Assembly (NCBI GenBank): GCA_003996215.1
Contig: QJPP01002922.1
Coordinates: 186,001 to 250,000 of the forward strand
Source of the DNA: Jaltomata sinuosa
Lineage: Eukaryota > Streptophyta > Magnoliopsida > Solanales > Solanaceae
DNA: 64,000 bases
Reading direction: 5' to 3'
Part shown: positions 47,424 to 57,789 of the stretch, piece after piece
Numbering within the stretch: position 1 is the first letter of the stretch
Layout of the letters: each line of letters begins with the position of its first letter
The notes under the pieces: generated by a model
What the model was told of the DNA's origin: nothing
Databases searched by the model: none
Seen by the model: only the letters and a program-made list of their open reading frames with translations
Position numbers and translations under genes: made by a program

Positions 47424-49229
47424 TTAAGAGCGGTCATCATGTGTAGTAGTCGAGCCTGTTGGATCGGTACCCACTTCTTTTTGAGCAACAGAGGCTGCCT
47501 TAGTAGTCTTCTTAATATAAACAGCTGCTCAAGCAGCTTCGTCAATAGTAACTCCTGTAATGGGGTCTAAAGAAGGTACCTTAGTGGTGCTTGCAACAAC
47601 ACTCCCTGAACTACCACTGCCAATAGCATCAACTCGAATCTGGTGCTCGGCCAGAGACACTTTGTGCAGTTTCTTTTCCTTTTTTTCTCTCATGCTATTT
47701 TCAGCCGCACCCATCTCATCCAACTGATCATTGATCCTCTCTTTTATAGAATTGATCCAGCCATGCACATTGACAAATTATGTGATGGCTTGCTGTATAG
47801 AGGCATCGATAATAAATTGGAATTGCTTGGCGAACTGTGTCATCTGCTCTTCTAGATTTATCATTTTCTGAACAGTGCTAGCAAAATTCATCGGATGGAA
47901 AGCATACTCAGAAATGGGATCTGGTAGCGGAGGTGGGGAAAAAGTGGATGAGGAAGGAGGCCTAGTAGTCTCTGGTACTAAAACATCAACCCCACGAGGA
48001 GTCAACAAAGCAGTACTGCGTGGGTGCCTTGTAGTGATGACATCCACTTCCCTGGCTGATGGAGTCTCTTCATTTAGGCTACCCTTTGGAGTAGTCAAGG
48101 AAGTAATGAACGGTACAACCTCTGGTAGTAACATAAATGAATCATGGATGTTTATCGGCTCAATCGAGCAAGAAGTAGCTTCCTTTCCCTTAAGACGCAA
48201 TTTTCTCTCATCTTTCAAACTATTCGGGCAATGAGTACTCATAGCCTCCTCTCTGCAATCAACCCCAGCATTCCTCGGTACAACTTCATCATTACAAAGC
48301 TCAGTGATCAAGTATGGGAAAGAGTAGGAAGTGCCAATCTTAGCGACCAATTGTCTAATCTCCTCTGCAATGATCTTGACAAAGTTAAGCTTATACTTTG
48401 ACATCAAACTAGCCACTAAAACAACCCACTCTATAGTCAACTGGTTGTCCCTCCAGTCAGCATGATAAGGAGGTGAACTACTGCCCACCAGAACTTTTCT
48501 TCGAACTCGAGGGAGGATTTCATAATTTTTGGCTTCTTCTAATGCAACCAAGCTGGAACCCCTCTTTTTGTCAGAACTTTGGCCAACTATGCTACCTATT
48601 CTGCCTGGCTCTTATACCTGTGATCGTACTCATGTGTGTTGGATGGCTTGGCATATTCAGTTCCATAGAGAAATCTATTGATTGTTCCTGATGAGATATC
48701 TACTGAGACTCATCAGACTGGAACGATCTCAAGAGCAGGCATATCAATGATCTTCTGACCCTTTTTGCATAAGTTGTGTTGGATGGGCTGACAATTTGCA
48801 TAGAACTCTCGAACTATGACTGGCTGATATTCGGGTAGTGGCTTGCTAGTCCAATCAAGTTTATAGTAGCAGAAATGTTCATCTATCTTTGGGAGGTCTT
48901 TAAGTTCTGACAAGTCAATCATCCATTATTCAGCAATGGGGAATTTAATGTTCCCCTTCTTTATGAGTTCCAACTCATAGTTAAAGATCTCATTGCCACC
49001 CTTCACACTCCACCTAGTCTTTTCCCAGATTTTGATATCTTTGAATGTAATGGCGACAGTCGTCCAGAGAGCTTTGGGAGTAGGTGGGGTCGTCTCCTTT
49101 TCAAGAGTTATGCTTTCATTGTTAGATTCTGAACTGGCATCAACATCCTTATTGGAACTTGACTGTGAGCCATCACCAGAGCCGGACTTAATCTTTCTTC
49201 CACTAGAAACTTGTATGGATAAGTCGTTG
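47424..49229 (-). pseudogene. Element E: env-like protein, central and C-terminal part
   Basis: Pieces in family order: KIDEHFCYYKLDWTSKPLPE and VIVREFYANCQPIQHN (48713-48922). Then a core region with WRDNQLTIEWVVLVASLMSK and YKLNFVKIIAEEIRQLVAKI (48240-48551), a Ser/Pro/Thr-rich stretch, a helix MINLEEQMTQFAKQFQF, and the tail SIKERINDQLDEMGAAENSM (47529-47768). The frame ends near 47424. The reading continues into 56076-56364 across element 2. Frame breaks near 48713 and 47770 make it a pseudogene. Function in Athila elements is unknown; the env label is by position only. Confidence 0.78.
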
Positions 49230-49234
49230 TCTCC
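49230..49234. repeat. Target-site duplication of element 2, left copy
   Basis: TCTCC here and at 56071-56075 flank element 2 exactly and fall within an otherwise continuous frame of the env-like ORF of E. Confidence 0.95.
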
Positions 49235-50555
49235 TGATAACGCTCAAACTACACTTCTAATTAAAGAAGCGTAAGCGATCGTTGTCAAGTAAAGAACCTA
49301 AACAAAGGTTGGGGTCGAATCCCACATAGAATATGGTGAAGATTAAGACTTTAGTGAATTAGTTGACTATTCGTCAATCGTTTCCAGTAAATAAAGGGGG
49401 GGTTTGTGTAAGCAAATCACAAACAAAATAAACAATTAACTTATGGAAATAATCAGTGAGAGAGAATGAACTAGGGATGTGTTCACCATGGCGTTGTAAC
49501 AATGTCGATTCTAGGCTTAACCGGGTTCTTTCTATATGCGTGTCACGATGTGATTGCGTCAATTGTATCGTCTAAACGTCTCTCGACCAAATAAACAAAT
49601 TTCCTTTTATCTTCTTTCGATCTCAAAAAGATGTGCTTTTTAGCTCTCAATCCTAACATCAAGTAGACTAATCCAGTTACGGCATTAATCTTTAAGACGA
49701 GAGTTGGTAGTCTCGAATCCTTGTCGTTAATCAAGTTTTCCCGGTTTTAACTTCTTTACTCAAGCAAATTAAACCTAGGCATGTTCTAATATTTGCAACC
49801 ACTAGAAAACGTGACATAAAGTATGATTAACAACGTGACAATACATATATCGAACCCAACGCTACCCGGAATCTATATTGCTACGTTTGCCATGGCTCCC
49901 ACAACCCTAGTTGCGGGAGTTTTAGTTACTCATGCTCGATAAATAAGAGAAAATAGTTGTATTCATCATAAAAGGAAGAAAAGTCTTACAATATAATGAA
50001 AATAATCAATCTTCCAATATCCACGAACAAGAACACCAAGAACTCACGAAAGAATCAAGACACGAATTCAAGAGAATGAACCGTGTTGTTGCTCTCAAAA
50101 ACCAACCAAAAACGTGTTTAAACTAATGGGAGAATAATAATTAACATAAACCTAACATAGGGTATTTATAGGAGTAGTAGAAACCAAATCCAAAACGGGC
50201 TAGGAATTCCCAAAATGCGGGTCGCCGACCAGTGCTACTGCCTTAGCGTGACGGCCAGGCTTGACGGACCGTCAAGGCAGTGACGGACCGTCGCCTGGGC
50301 CATCACTGCTAGGCAACAACACTGCCTTAAGTTGACGGTCCCAGTGACGGACCGTCAGCCTTGTGACGGGCCGTCACTCAGGCCGTCACTCTTAGGCAGA
50401 ATGTTGTTTTTCGCGTATTTTCTTCCGTTTCCGTGTTTGTTTCCATTTCCTACAAATACAACATAAAAACATCAAAAACAACAATGGTTGCTTGAAAACG
50501 TACGATTGTTCTTAGTAAAAAGGAGTCGAAAGTGACGTAATTTGGCGTCACATCA
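49235..50555 (-). mobile_element. 3' LTR of element 2
   Basis: 1321 bp, TGATAACGCTCAAACTACAC…GGCGTCACATCA. A handful of differences from 54748-56070 are visible (for example a T run at 55147-55158 in the other copy). The GACGGACCGTC cluster is at 50250-50395. Confidence 0.94.
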
Positions 50556-52068
50556 ACACCCTCAACTTAAAACGTTCGCTTGTCCTCAAGCAACATGACA
50601 TAAAACAATAATACGACTCAACTAAGAACACAAACTCGTGTCTATAGCAACTCATGGTCATTCAAACTTATTTAATTCAATCAAGCTCCCTCGTAGCACA
50701 CGAATGTATGAAACACTAACTTGCAAGGATCCAAACATGTCATTCCATTATGATAGAACATTATGCATACACACGCGCAGCTATCCTAACAATCAATAGA
50801 CAATACAGACATCTTGGTGCCCTTACCACAAAGAAATCCCACACACAAGATTTGGGACTAGGTAAGCGCTCACACTCACAAATGATTTCAAACAATGCAT
50901 ATGCGATACCATAGGCTTGCCCTTACTATTCTATTTCAGTTCTTCAGAAGCTACTCAGGATAACTACAGGACTTGTTTAGGCTTGTAATGAGGCTTCGGG
51001 TGCAGGTAGGATACATTTAGGGGTTAGTGACTAAGCCCTCCTTGGAACTACCGACGTCTTATTACCACATAACTTACTTTGTCCATCCTTATTCACCTTT
51101 ATATTTCCTTCTTTCTAGCTACAGGTGCGGCCTCTTTATTTTGACAATTCTTTTTGTTTCTTTTTATTTTTTTTATTTTTTTTCTTTTCTTTTCTTAGGC
51201 GCACACCCGAATTTTCATTCTATTCAAAAACCAATCTTCTCCATCATCTTTTTCTTATCATTCACCTCTGTAGTAGCCACCCCCAACTTAGGCTGATTGC
51301 CTGCGTTAAGGTGCACAATGTCCATGCAGGACCAGGGCCAAACAGGGTTTACCTCTATAGTAGCCACCCTCAACTTAGGCTGATTGCCTGCGTTGAGGTG
51401 CACAATGTCCAAGGAAGGACCAGGGCCAAAATAGGGATTCAAAATTAAACAGGAATGGTGACAGGTTATTGAAAGAACAAGGTCAATTATGGCTCAAACA
51501 GGGATCAAGGGATTATTTATATTTGGACGGTCTTTTAGGTTAAGTGGACTGCACACAAAAAGAGCCTGTGATCCTTTCCTAAGCAACCAACTTCAAACTT
51601 AACAAAATAGACCGGGCAAGTTCTAGATGCATGCACAGAGTAAGAATTTATGACAATAAACTCACACGCTCTTGGCACCAAGAAACTATATCGCTACCAA
51701 CTATCAAACAACCGCTCGGCTTAAGCATACTCATTCTACTCATAATCGCACAATGACATACAAAGATCCCAACATTCAATCGTTTCAACATAAGCTCAAA
51801 CCCAGAAAATTTTTAAGGGGCCTCATTTTTAGACAAGAACAACGCATGCTTGCTATAGACACTAAAAAAAATTTTAAACTAACAACCTAAACATGCCGGT
51901 TCTACTAGATAGCACACCGGAGGGAAAAGAAATCGGCAACAAAAACCCTCGGTGGTGACTCACAGGTTTCCCAACACCCTCAACTTAGACTCATGCATTG
52001 TCCCCAATGTATACATATGAAAACTAAAAGCTGTGAGAATAAAGGAATACCTGTGAAGTCGATATGAC
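50556..52068 (-). other. Element 2: polypurine tract and 3' non-coding module with duplicated hairpin
   Basis: It has the same box order as 8746-10183 in element 1. The hairpin segment is tandemly duplicated: 51264-51350 and 51351-51437, period 87 bp, each with an AACTTAGGCTGATTGCCTG core. A pyrimidine-rich run lies at 51135-51195. No coding sequence supported; minus ORF 51224-51442 is simply the duplication read as protein. Confidence 0.78.
51264..51437 (-). repeat. 87-bp tandem duplication carrying the conserved hairpin
   Basis: The two units start ACCTCTGTAGTAGCC and ACCTCTATAGTAGCC and end in ACCAGGGCCAAA text. Unit 2 keeps a good stem (51368-51380 with 51386-51398). Unit 1 has two changes in the stem. 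Confidence 0.9.
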
Positions 52069-53028
52069 TCAGATTCTGGAATGATGTTGGAGACCGCCTG
52101 GGTCTCCAAAACAAGAGAACTCGATGGAGTACGTGTGTGCGCCAACCTCATGTTGCGCTCCAACTTCCTCTTTTATTTGCTCCGCCGCTAGTCGTGACCT
52201 CTTCTTCGCTCTTTCCTTGTAGATTCTCTTGTGGTGTTTTCGTTTCCTTGAGCTATTTACACCGCTCTCCGCAACATGCTTCTCTTTTCGCGGCATCCTT
52301 CTCACAACAGCTAGCGTCTCGACCAAACACTTCTCCTCAATGTGCACATCCGCAGGAGCTTCCTCAATAGCATTGATGACCGCGACCACCCTCATGTCAC
52401 TTGGTTGCTTCATCAATTTGGACACATCGAACTTGACCAATTCATTGTTCAATCGGAAGGTCAACTCATTTTTCTCCATGTCAACCAACACTCTCGCCGT
52501 AGCTAACAATGGTCGTCCCAAGATTATGGGAACTTCGAAGTCCACTTCGCAATCCAAAATTACAAAGTCAGCTGGGAAGATAAGCTTACCGATCTTAACT
52601 AGCACATCAGATAAGATCCCTACGGGTCGCTTTACCGAACGGTCAGCCATCATCACTCTCATGGACGTTGGTTTAGGAGTTCCCAAACCCAATTTGTTAT
52701 ACACTGCTAGCGGCATCAAATTTATACTAGCACCAAGGTCACACATAGCTCTCCCAAAGTTGAGCTTCCCGATAGTACATGGAACTGTGAACGCACCTGG
52801 ATCATCCTTCTTTTCAACTAACGACCTTGAAGAGATAGCGCTGCAGTGATGGAGGTTGTCTTCCGGTTCAACACTCACCGTCCTCTTCTTTGTAATCAAG
52901 TCCTTCATGAACTTGGCATAACCGGGCATTTGTTCCAGCGCTTCCACCAATGGTATGTTTATTGAAATCTCTTTCAACATGTTCATGAAGTTCAGGAACT
53001 TACCATCGTCAGCTTTCTTCTTTAAACG
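52069..53028 (-). CDS. Element 2: retropepsin-like protease part of the Gag-Pro frame
   Basis: This is in frame with Gag after the TAA at 53029-53031. The order is RLKKK linker, MLKEISINIPLVEALEQMPG (first Met at 52986), then protease with CDLGASINLMPLAVYNKLG as active site, SVKRPVGILSDVLVKI as flap-side segment and ILGRPLLATARVLVDMEKN. A basic tail rich in Arg and Lys ends in DPGGLQHHSRI. The catalytic Asp and fold-defining Gly are intact. It would be made only by read-through of the stop or by starting at an internal Met. It is listed as coding because no other break is present. Confidence 0.75.
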   Translation of the reverse strand, partial: RLKKKADDGKFLNFMNMLKEISINIPLVEALEQMPGYAKFMKDLITKKRTVSVEPEDNLHHCSAISSRSLVEKKDDPGAFTVPCTIGKLNFGRAMCDLGASINLMPLAVYNKLGLGTPKPTSMRVMMADRSVKRPVGILSDVLVKIGKLIFPADFVILDCEVDFEVPIILGRPLLATARVLVDMEKNELTFRLNNELVKFDVSKLMKQPSDMRVVAVINAIEEAPADVHIEEKCLVETLAVVRRMPRKEKHVAESGVNSSRKRKHHKRIYKERAKKRSRLAAEQIKEEVGAQHEVGAHTYSIEFSCFGDPGGLQHHSRI

Positions 53029-54618
53029 TTATGGGAACGGAGGTGGTGGTCGAGGCATCATAGTTGGAAGCTTTTCAGCTTCCTTGCGTTTCTCCGCGGG
53101 CTTTGGAGTTTCCTCCTCTACCGCCTCTTCATCATCCGCAGTATCACCTTGAGTCTGAATTACCGGATGTGATTCCGGTAACATTTTTCCGCTTCTTGTG
53201 GTGATCGCCATACAGCTTGTATCATTCTTCGGATGAGTGGTGTCGCTCGGCAAAGTACCTATTTTCCTTGGGTTTAGAGATGCCGAGATGTGACCCACTT
53301 GCTGCTCTAGTTGCTTGATCGCGGTTGAGTGTGACTCCACTACCAAACTCAATGTTGATAACTCATTCCGCATTGCCTTTACCCCAGAGTCAGTCGATTC
53401 CACCTTAAGCAGCATCTTCGCCATCATATTCTCAAGTTTGGACGTCTCAGCCTCGCTGCCAGTTTTGTCCCGATTTCCAGGTGGTATATACAACCCACCT
53501 CTATCGGTGTTGTTCCTCCAGCTTCCTTGGTCGCGATTTTTGTAGCCACCATTCTCATAGTGGTTGTCTCTTGGATAGTTCCGACCTTGGTTTCCCTGGC
53601 CATTGGCCTGGAAACCCCCCAAGTAATTGGCCTCCTCAGTCTCCATACCTTGGGAACCCACAACTTGTACTTTCTCTATACTTCCTGACGTCAAGTGCCT
53701 TGTCAGGAGATCTAACTGTGTTTTAAGATGCGCCATGTCTTGGTCGCGCTCCTCCTCTTTCCTTCGCTGCTCTGCTGACATGCCAACGGTATAGGTGCTA
53801 GCTGCAACCTCTGAATCCCGTGTGTGCCAGGCTCTGTTGGTCTTGGTGAGTCTGTCCAAAATAGCTGTGGCGTCGGCAAAAGTGCAACCCATAAATGCTC
53901 CACCTGCTGCGTTGTCCAATGTTGGCTTGGTAGCCGAATTTAGTGCCTTGTAGAATGTCTGCATCAAGAATTCGTTGTTCAGCTGATGGTTGGGGCACTG
54001 TGTCAGCTTCTTCTTGAATCGCAACCAAGTCTCGTGCAGTGCTTCGTGAGGTTGCTGCCTGAAATTACTAATCTCATCCCTCAACTGTATCATCCGAGAG
54101 GGAGGAAAGAACCTTTCTAGGAAAGCTCCTCTCAACTCGCCCCATGTTGCGATAGAGTCGGGGGTCAGCTCCGTCAACCACAATGCTGCCTCATCAGACA
54201 GAGACAACGGAAACAATCTGAGCCTGATCGCTGTCTGACTCACGCCCGGCAGCTCAAACAATTTGCAGATCCCCACGAAATTCATCAAGTGCTGGTTTGG
54301 ATCGTCACCAACAACACCGCGGAACACTCCTCTCAAGTTCAACAGTTTGATCATCGTGCTAGTGATGTTGAACTTGGCTCCGGGCGGTAGCGGTGGAACA
54401 ATAATGGCGCCCGTAGCGCCAGCTCCATCTAAATCGAGCTCCTCATCATTCCGTACACCATCATCCTGCAGACCACCAGCATTAAGATTTTGTTGGGCCT
54501 GCAGTTCTGCAGCGATCCTCGCTGCCTCGTTTTGTGCGGCCATATTCCGCCTCAATGTTCTTGCAAGTTCGGGGTCGTAAGGTAAAATTTGTTCCCCCGA
54601 ACCTCGGGTACTTGGCAT
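53029..54618 (-). CDS. Element 2: Gag
   Basis: The start is ATG at 54616-54618 (MPSTRGSGEQILPYDPE), about 105 bp inside the primer site and the same as in element 1. An upstream in-frame TTG codon would add two residues. About 529 residues: an Ala/Gln-rich N terminus, a capsid with LRLFPLSLSDEAALWLTEL, TWGELRGAFLERFFPPSRM and ETWLRFKKKLTQCPNHQL, then RDQDMAHLKTQLDLLTRHL, a Gly/Asn/Arg tract (YLGGFQANGQGNQGRNY), and a coiled-coil-like STAIKQLEQQVGHISASLN. It ends PRPPPPFP at a TAA. The Athila Gag family is recognisable; no CCHC knuckle. It appears intact. Confidence 0.85.
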   Translation of the reverse strand: MPSTRGSGEQILPYDPELARTLRRNMAAQNEAARIAAELQAQQNLNAGGLQDDGVRNDEELDLDGAGATGAIIVPPLPPGAKFNITSTMIKLLNLRGVFRGVVGDDPNQHLMNFVGICKLFELPGVSQTAIRLRLFPLSLSDEAALWLTELTPDSIATWGELRGAFLERFFPPSRMIQLRDEISNFRQQPHEALHETWLRFKKKLTQCPNHQLNNEFLMQTFYKALNSATKPTLDNAAGGAFMGCTFADATAILDRLTKTNRAWHTRDSEVAASTYTVGMSAEQRRKEEERDQDMAHLKTQLDLLTRHLTSGSIEKVQVVGSQGMETEEANYLGGFQANGQGNQGRNYPRDNHYENGGYKNRDQGSWRNNTDRGGLYIPPGNRDKTGSEAETSKLENMMAKMLLKVESTDSGVKAMRNELSTLSLVVESHSTAIKQLEQQVGHISASLNPRKIGTLPSDTTHPKNDTSCMAITTRSGKMLPESHPVIQTQGDTADDEEAVEEETPKPAEKRKEAEKLPTMMPRPPPPFP

Positions 54619-54724
54619 GCACAACCTGTACCCTGTCCAAAAACAAAAACAACAAACAGAAATAAAAGCAGGAAAGTATGACTAAGAGTCAAATAAACAC
54701 ACCAGACTTAATCAAAAACCGTAT

Positions 54725-54742
54725 TCCCCGGCAACGGCGCCA
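54725..54742 (-). other. Primer-binding site of element 2 (tRNA-Asp, perfect 18 nt)
   Basis: On the minus strand this reads TGGCGCCGTTGCCGGGGA, fully complementary to the 3' end of plant tRNA-Asp including CCA. It lies five bases from the LTR start at 54748. Confidence 0.94.
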
Positions 54743-54747
54743 CTTAT

Positions 54748-56070
54748 TGATAACGCTCAAACTACACTTCTAATTAAAGAAGCGTAAGCGATCGTTGTCA
54801 AGTAAAGAACCCAAACAAAGGTTGGGGTCGAATCCCACAGAGAATATGGTGAAGATTAAGACTTTAGTGAATTAGTTGACTATTCGTCAATCGTTTCCAG
54901 TAAATAAAGGGGGGGTTTGTGTAAGCAAATCGCAAACAAAATAAACAATTAACTTATGGAAATAATCAGTGAGAGAACGAACTAGGGATGTGTTCACCAT
55001 GGCGTTGTAACAATGTCGATTCTAGGCTTAACCGGGTTCTTTCTATATGCGTGTCACGATGTGATTGCGTCAATTGTATCGTCTAAACGTCTCTCGACCA
55101 AATAAACAAATTTCCTTTTATCTTCTTTCGATCTCAAAAAGATGTGCTTTTTTTTTTAGCTCTCAATCCTAACATCAAGTGGACTAATCCAGTTACGGCA
55201 TTAATCTTTAAGACGAGAGTTGGTAGTCTCGAATCCTTGTCGTTAATCAAGTTTTCCCGGTTTTAACTTCTTTACTCAAGCAAATTAAACCTAGGCATGT
55301 TCTAATGTTTGCAACCACTAGAAAACGTGACTAATTGAATGATTAACAACATGACAATACATATATCGAACCCAACGCTACCCAGAATCTATATTGCTAC
55401 GTTTCCATTGCTCCCACAACCCTAGTTGCGGGAGTTTTAGTTACTCATGCTCGATAAATAAGAGAAAATAGTTGTATTCATCATAAAAGGAAGAAAAGTC
55501 TTACAATATAATGAAAATAATCAATCTTCCAATATCCACGAACAAGAACACCAAGAACTCACGAACGAATCAAGACACGAATTCAAGAGAATGAACCGTG
55601 TTGTTGCTCTCAAAAACCAACCAAAAACGTGTTTAAACGAATGGGAGAATAATAATTAACATAAACCTAACATAGGGTATTTATAGGAGTAGTAGAAACC
55701 AAATCCAAAACGGGCTAGGAATTCCCAAAACGCGGGTCGCCGACCAGTGCTACTGCCTTAGCGTGATGGCCAGGCTTGACGGACCGTCAAGGCAGTGACG
55801 GACCGTCGCCTGGGCCGTCACTGCTAGGCAGCAACACTGCCTTAAGTTGACGGTCCCAGTGACGGACCGTCAGCCTTGTGACGGGCCGTCACTCAGGCCG
55901 TCACTCTTAGGCAGAATGTTGTTTTTCGCATATTTTCTTCCGTTTCCGTGTTTGTTTCCATTTCCTACAAATACAACATAAAAACATCAAAAACAACAAT
56001 GGTTTCTTGAAAACGTACGATTGTTCTTAGTAAAAAGGAGTCGAAAGTGACGTAATTTGGCGTCACATCA
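54748..56070 (-). mobile_element. 5' LTR of element 2
   Basis: 1323 bp, near-identical to 49235-50555. The GACGGACCGTC cluster is at 55775-55900. The transcription start should lie in this copy on the minus strand. Confidence 0.94.
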
Positions 56071-56075
56071 TCTCC

Positions 56076-56364
56076 CTTTTCTGATGGGGGAGCGGTGGTG
56101 TTCTTATCATCGGAACTAGCAGATCCGGATGAGGATTCTTTCCGCTCTTCAGACTGGGGGGAAGTGTGGTATGACTCCTTCTCCTTATCGGGTGCATCAC
56201 CTTCTCCTTCATCAGACTGAGGAGAAGGTAATAGCACAAGCTTTCTTTTGGTCAGCCGAATGAGGGGGAGGTTGTCTGACTCGCTCTTCTCGCCTTCAGA
56301 CTCAGTGGATTGGTCTAGAAGGCGAGTAGTTATGGATTTCTCCTTGGCTTTTTGGCCCCCTCAT
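56076..56364 (-). pseudogene. Element E: env-like protein, N-terminal part
   Basis: Acidic and serine-rich N terminus: a KSITTRLLDQSTESEGE segment, then LPLIRLTKRKLVLLPSPQSD and a run of Glu/Ser/Asp to APPSEKG, where element 2 is inserted. A likely start ATG is at 56362-56364, but an extra G in the following G run shifts the frame. The frame rejoins 49229 as GDNDLS once element 2 is ignored, which supports one ORF before insertion. Confidence 0.72.
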
Positions 56365-57780
56365 ATTAGTGGAGTTTTTTGTTCCATTTAGTACTAGCAG
56401 GTAAATTACATTAGTAAATTGAACTAAAAATGAAAACCAAAAAAATAAAAAGATTTTTTTAACAGTTTTAGCCTCCCATGGGCGTGGGAGGTCCAATAGC
56501 CCATTGGGTAGGGCATAGGAATAACACAAAAACATAAGTAAAAATATTTTGTCCTCCCACGATGGCCTGAAACGGGATTGGGAGGTCTGACATCCCATCG
56601 AGGTCGGGTATCAAAATGGAATAGTAGCTTTTTCAGGCATCATTTTCGTTCCTACGCCCAACTCCGACGCTCGTTGTGGATTTGACGTCCCATCGCCTCT
56701 GCCCGTGGGATCATAGCAATGGTTTATTCATTTGTGATCCATAACTCTTATCTCCTAAACACTTCACAACATCTTAATTTTGAACATTATACACCCGTCT
56801 CCCCAAGCACTTGCATAGAACAATAATAACAAATCAATAACCCTAGATCCTAAAACAACAATTACAATCAACACACCCATATATGCACTTTCATATCTAG
56901 GGTTCCTTATATACGATATTTGAACCCATGGATTTTGTCACTTTAACATAATTAGTGAAAACTTTGAAATTGAAAACTTCACTTACTTTGTTTGTAGAAC
57001 TATTTTGAACTCTTGAGTGACTTTATGGAAAGTGATTTGTGTGAGTGCCTTGTGAAGTTGAACATTGAGTGGAAACTTTTAAAGGAAAGTTATTTTCTTA
57101 TTAATGGGGATTGTGGAAAAGAGAAAATCGTGGGTGTGATTAGTGGGGGAGAGACGTGATTTATGGAGGGAGTTTGAATCAATATGATCTCAATAGAATG
57201 AGGTCAAACTCGTTTAAATTGCGGGTAAAGAAGAAAGGAATCCAGGTCGTGTTGGCACACTTAATTTTAAAATTTAATGACCTTTTGCATGGAAGATGCA
57301 ATAGCCGGGAACAAGCGGAACTGGAATTTGCACTTGAAATTGCGTAAAGAAAAGAGCACCATGTTGAGAGAGATTTGAGATTCCATAAGTAACTCAGTGA
57401 GTCTTTGACCGACCTAGACGACGGGAAAATATAGCGCCCGTGGGGCACGTGACATCCCATCATAATTCAACTTACCTAGGCGTGGCACTCTATTCCCCTG
57501 CCCATCGGGGTTGCAAAGGACCATCTTGTGAGATGTGAGAATGGGCCAGTGAACTTGTTCCTTGATTTTCTGTTGCATGCCCATTTCCCAGGAGCCTTGG
57601 AACATGTGATGTACCGTTAGCTTTGCCCATGTGATCATTTCTCCAGCAAATTCTCCCTTATTCAGTTGTATCAGCTCCTGCACACTTAAATAAATGTTAG
57701 TCCATGGGTTGCCTCCCATGAAGTGGCTAATTTAACATCGCGGCACGACACATGTCACTTGGTTAATTAGACTACACTAA
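56365..57780 (-). promoter_or_regulatory. Element E: pol-env spacer rich in CCCATGGGC-type motifs
   Basis: 1.4 kb without a supported ORF. Clusters such as CCTCCCATGGGCGTGGGAGG (56474 on), CCTCCCACGATGGCC, GACATCCCATCG (56589 on), GCCCGTGGGATCA (56701 on) and GACATCCCATCATAA (57450 on) copy the motif zone of E's own LTR (45215-45640). It may hold the splice acceptor or promoter for the env-like ORF; that is inference. Confidence 0.45.
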
Positions 57781-57789
57781 CTTCCCAAA

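Larger units (their letters stand above)
49235..56070 (-). mobile_element. Element 2: complete gag-protease-only LTR retrotransposon (TR-GAG-like)
   Basis: A 6.8-kb element with near-identical LTRs (49235-50555, 54748-56070), TCTCC duplication, a perfect tRNA-Asp primer site and a polypurine tract. The only coding part is a Gag-protease frame (52069-54618) broken by one stop. RT, RNase H and integrase are absent. It is the youngest-looking insertion in the nest and the best template for the family. Confidence 0.93.

Noticed and set aside
51224..51442. Repeat-containing small protein (72 codons)
   Set aside because: The protein repeat is the 87-bp DNA duplication in non-coding DNA. The single-copy version in element 1 is not an ORF of interest.
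52229..52849. Plus-strand ORF of about 206 codons
   Set aside because: It lies exactly antisense to the protease frame of element 2, and an equivalent antisense ORF exists in element 1 (10332-10817). The open frame is a by-product of the codon use of the real gene.
54725..54742. tRNA-Asp gene fragment
   Set aside because: It is an 18-nt primer-binding site directly beside an LTR; no cloverleaf sequence surrounds it.
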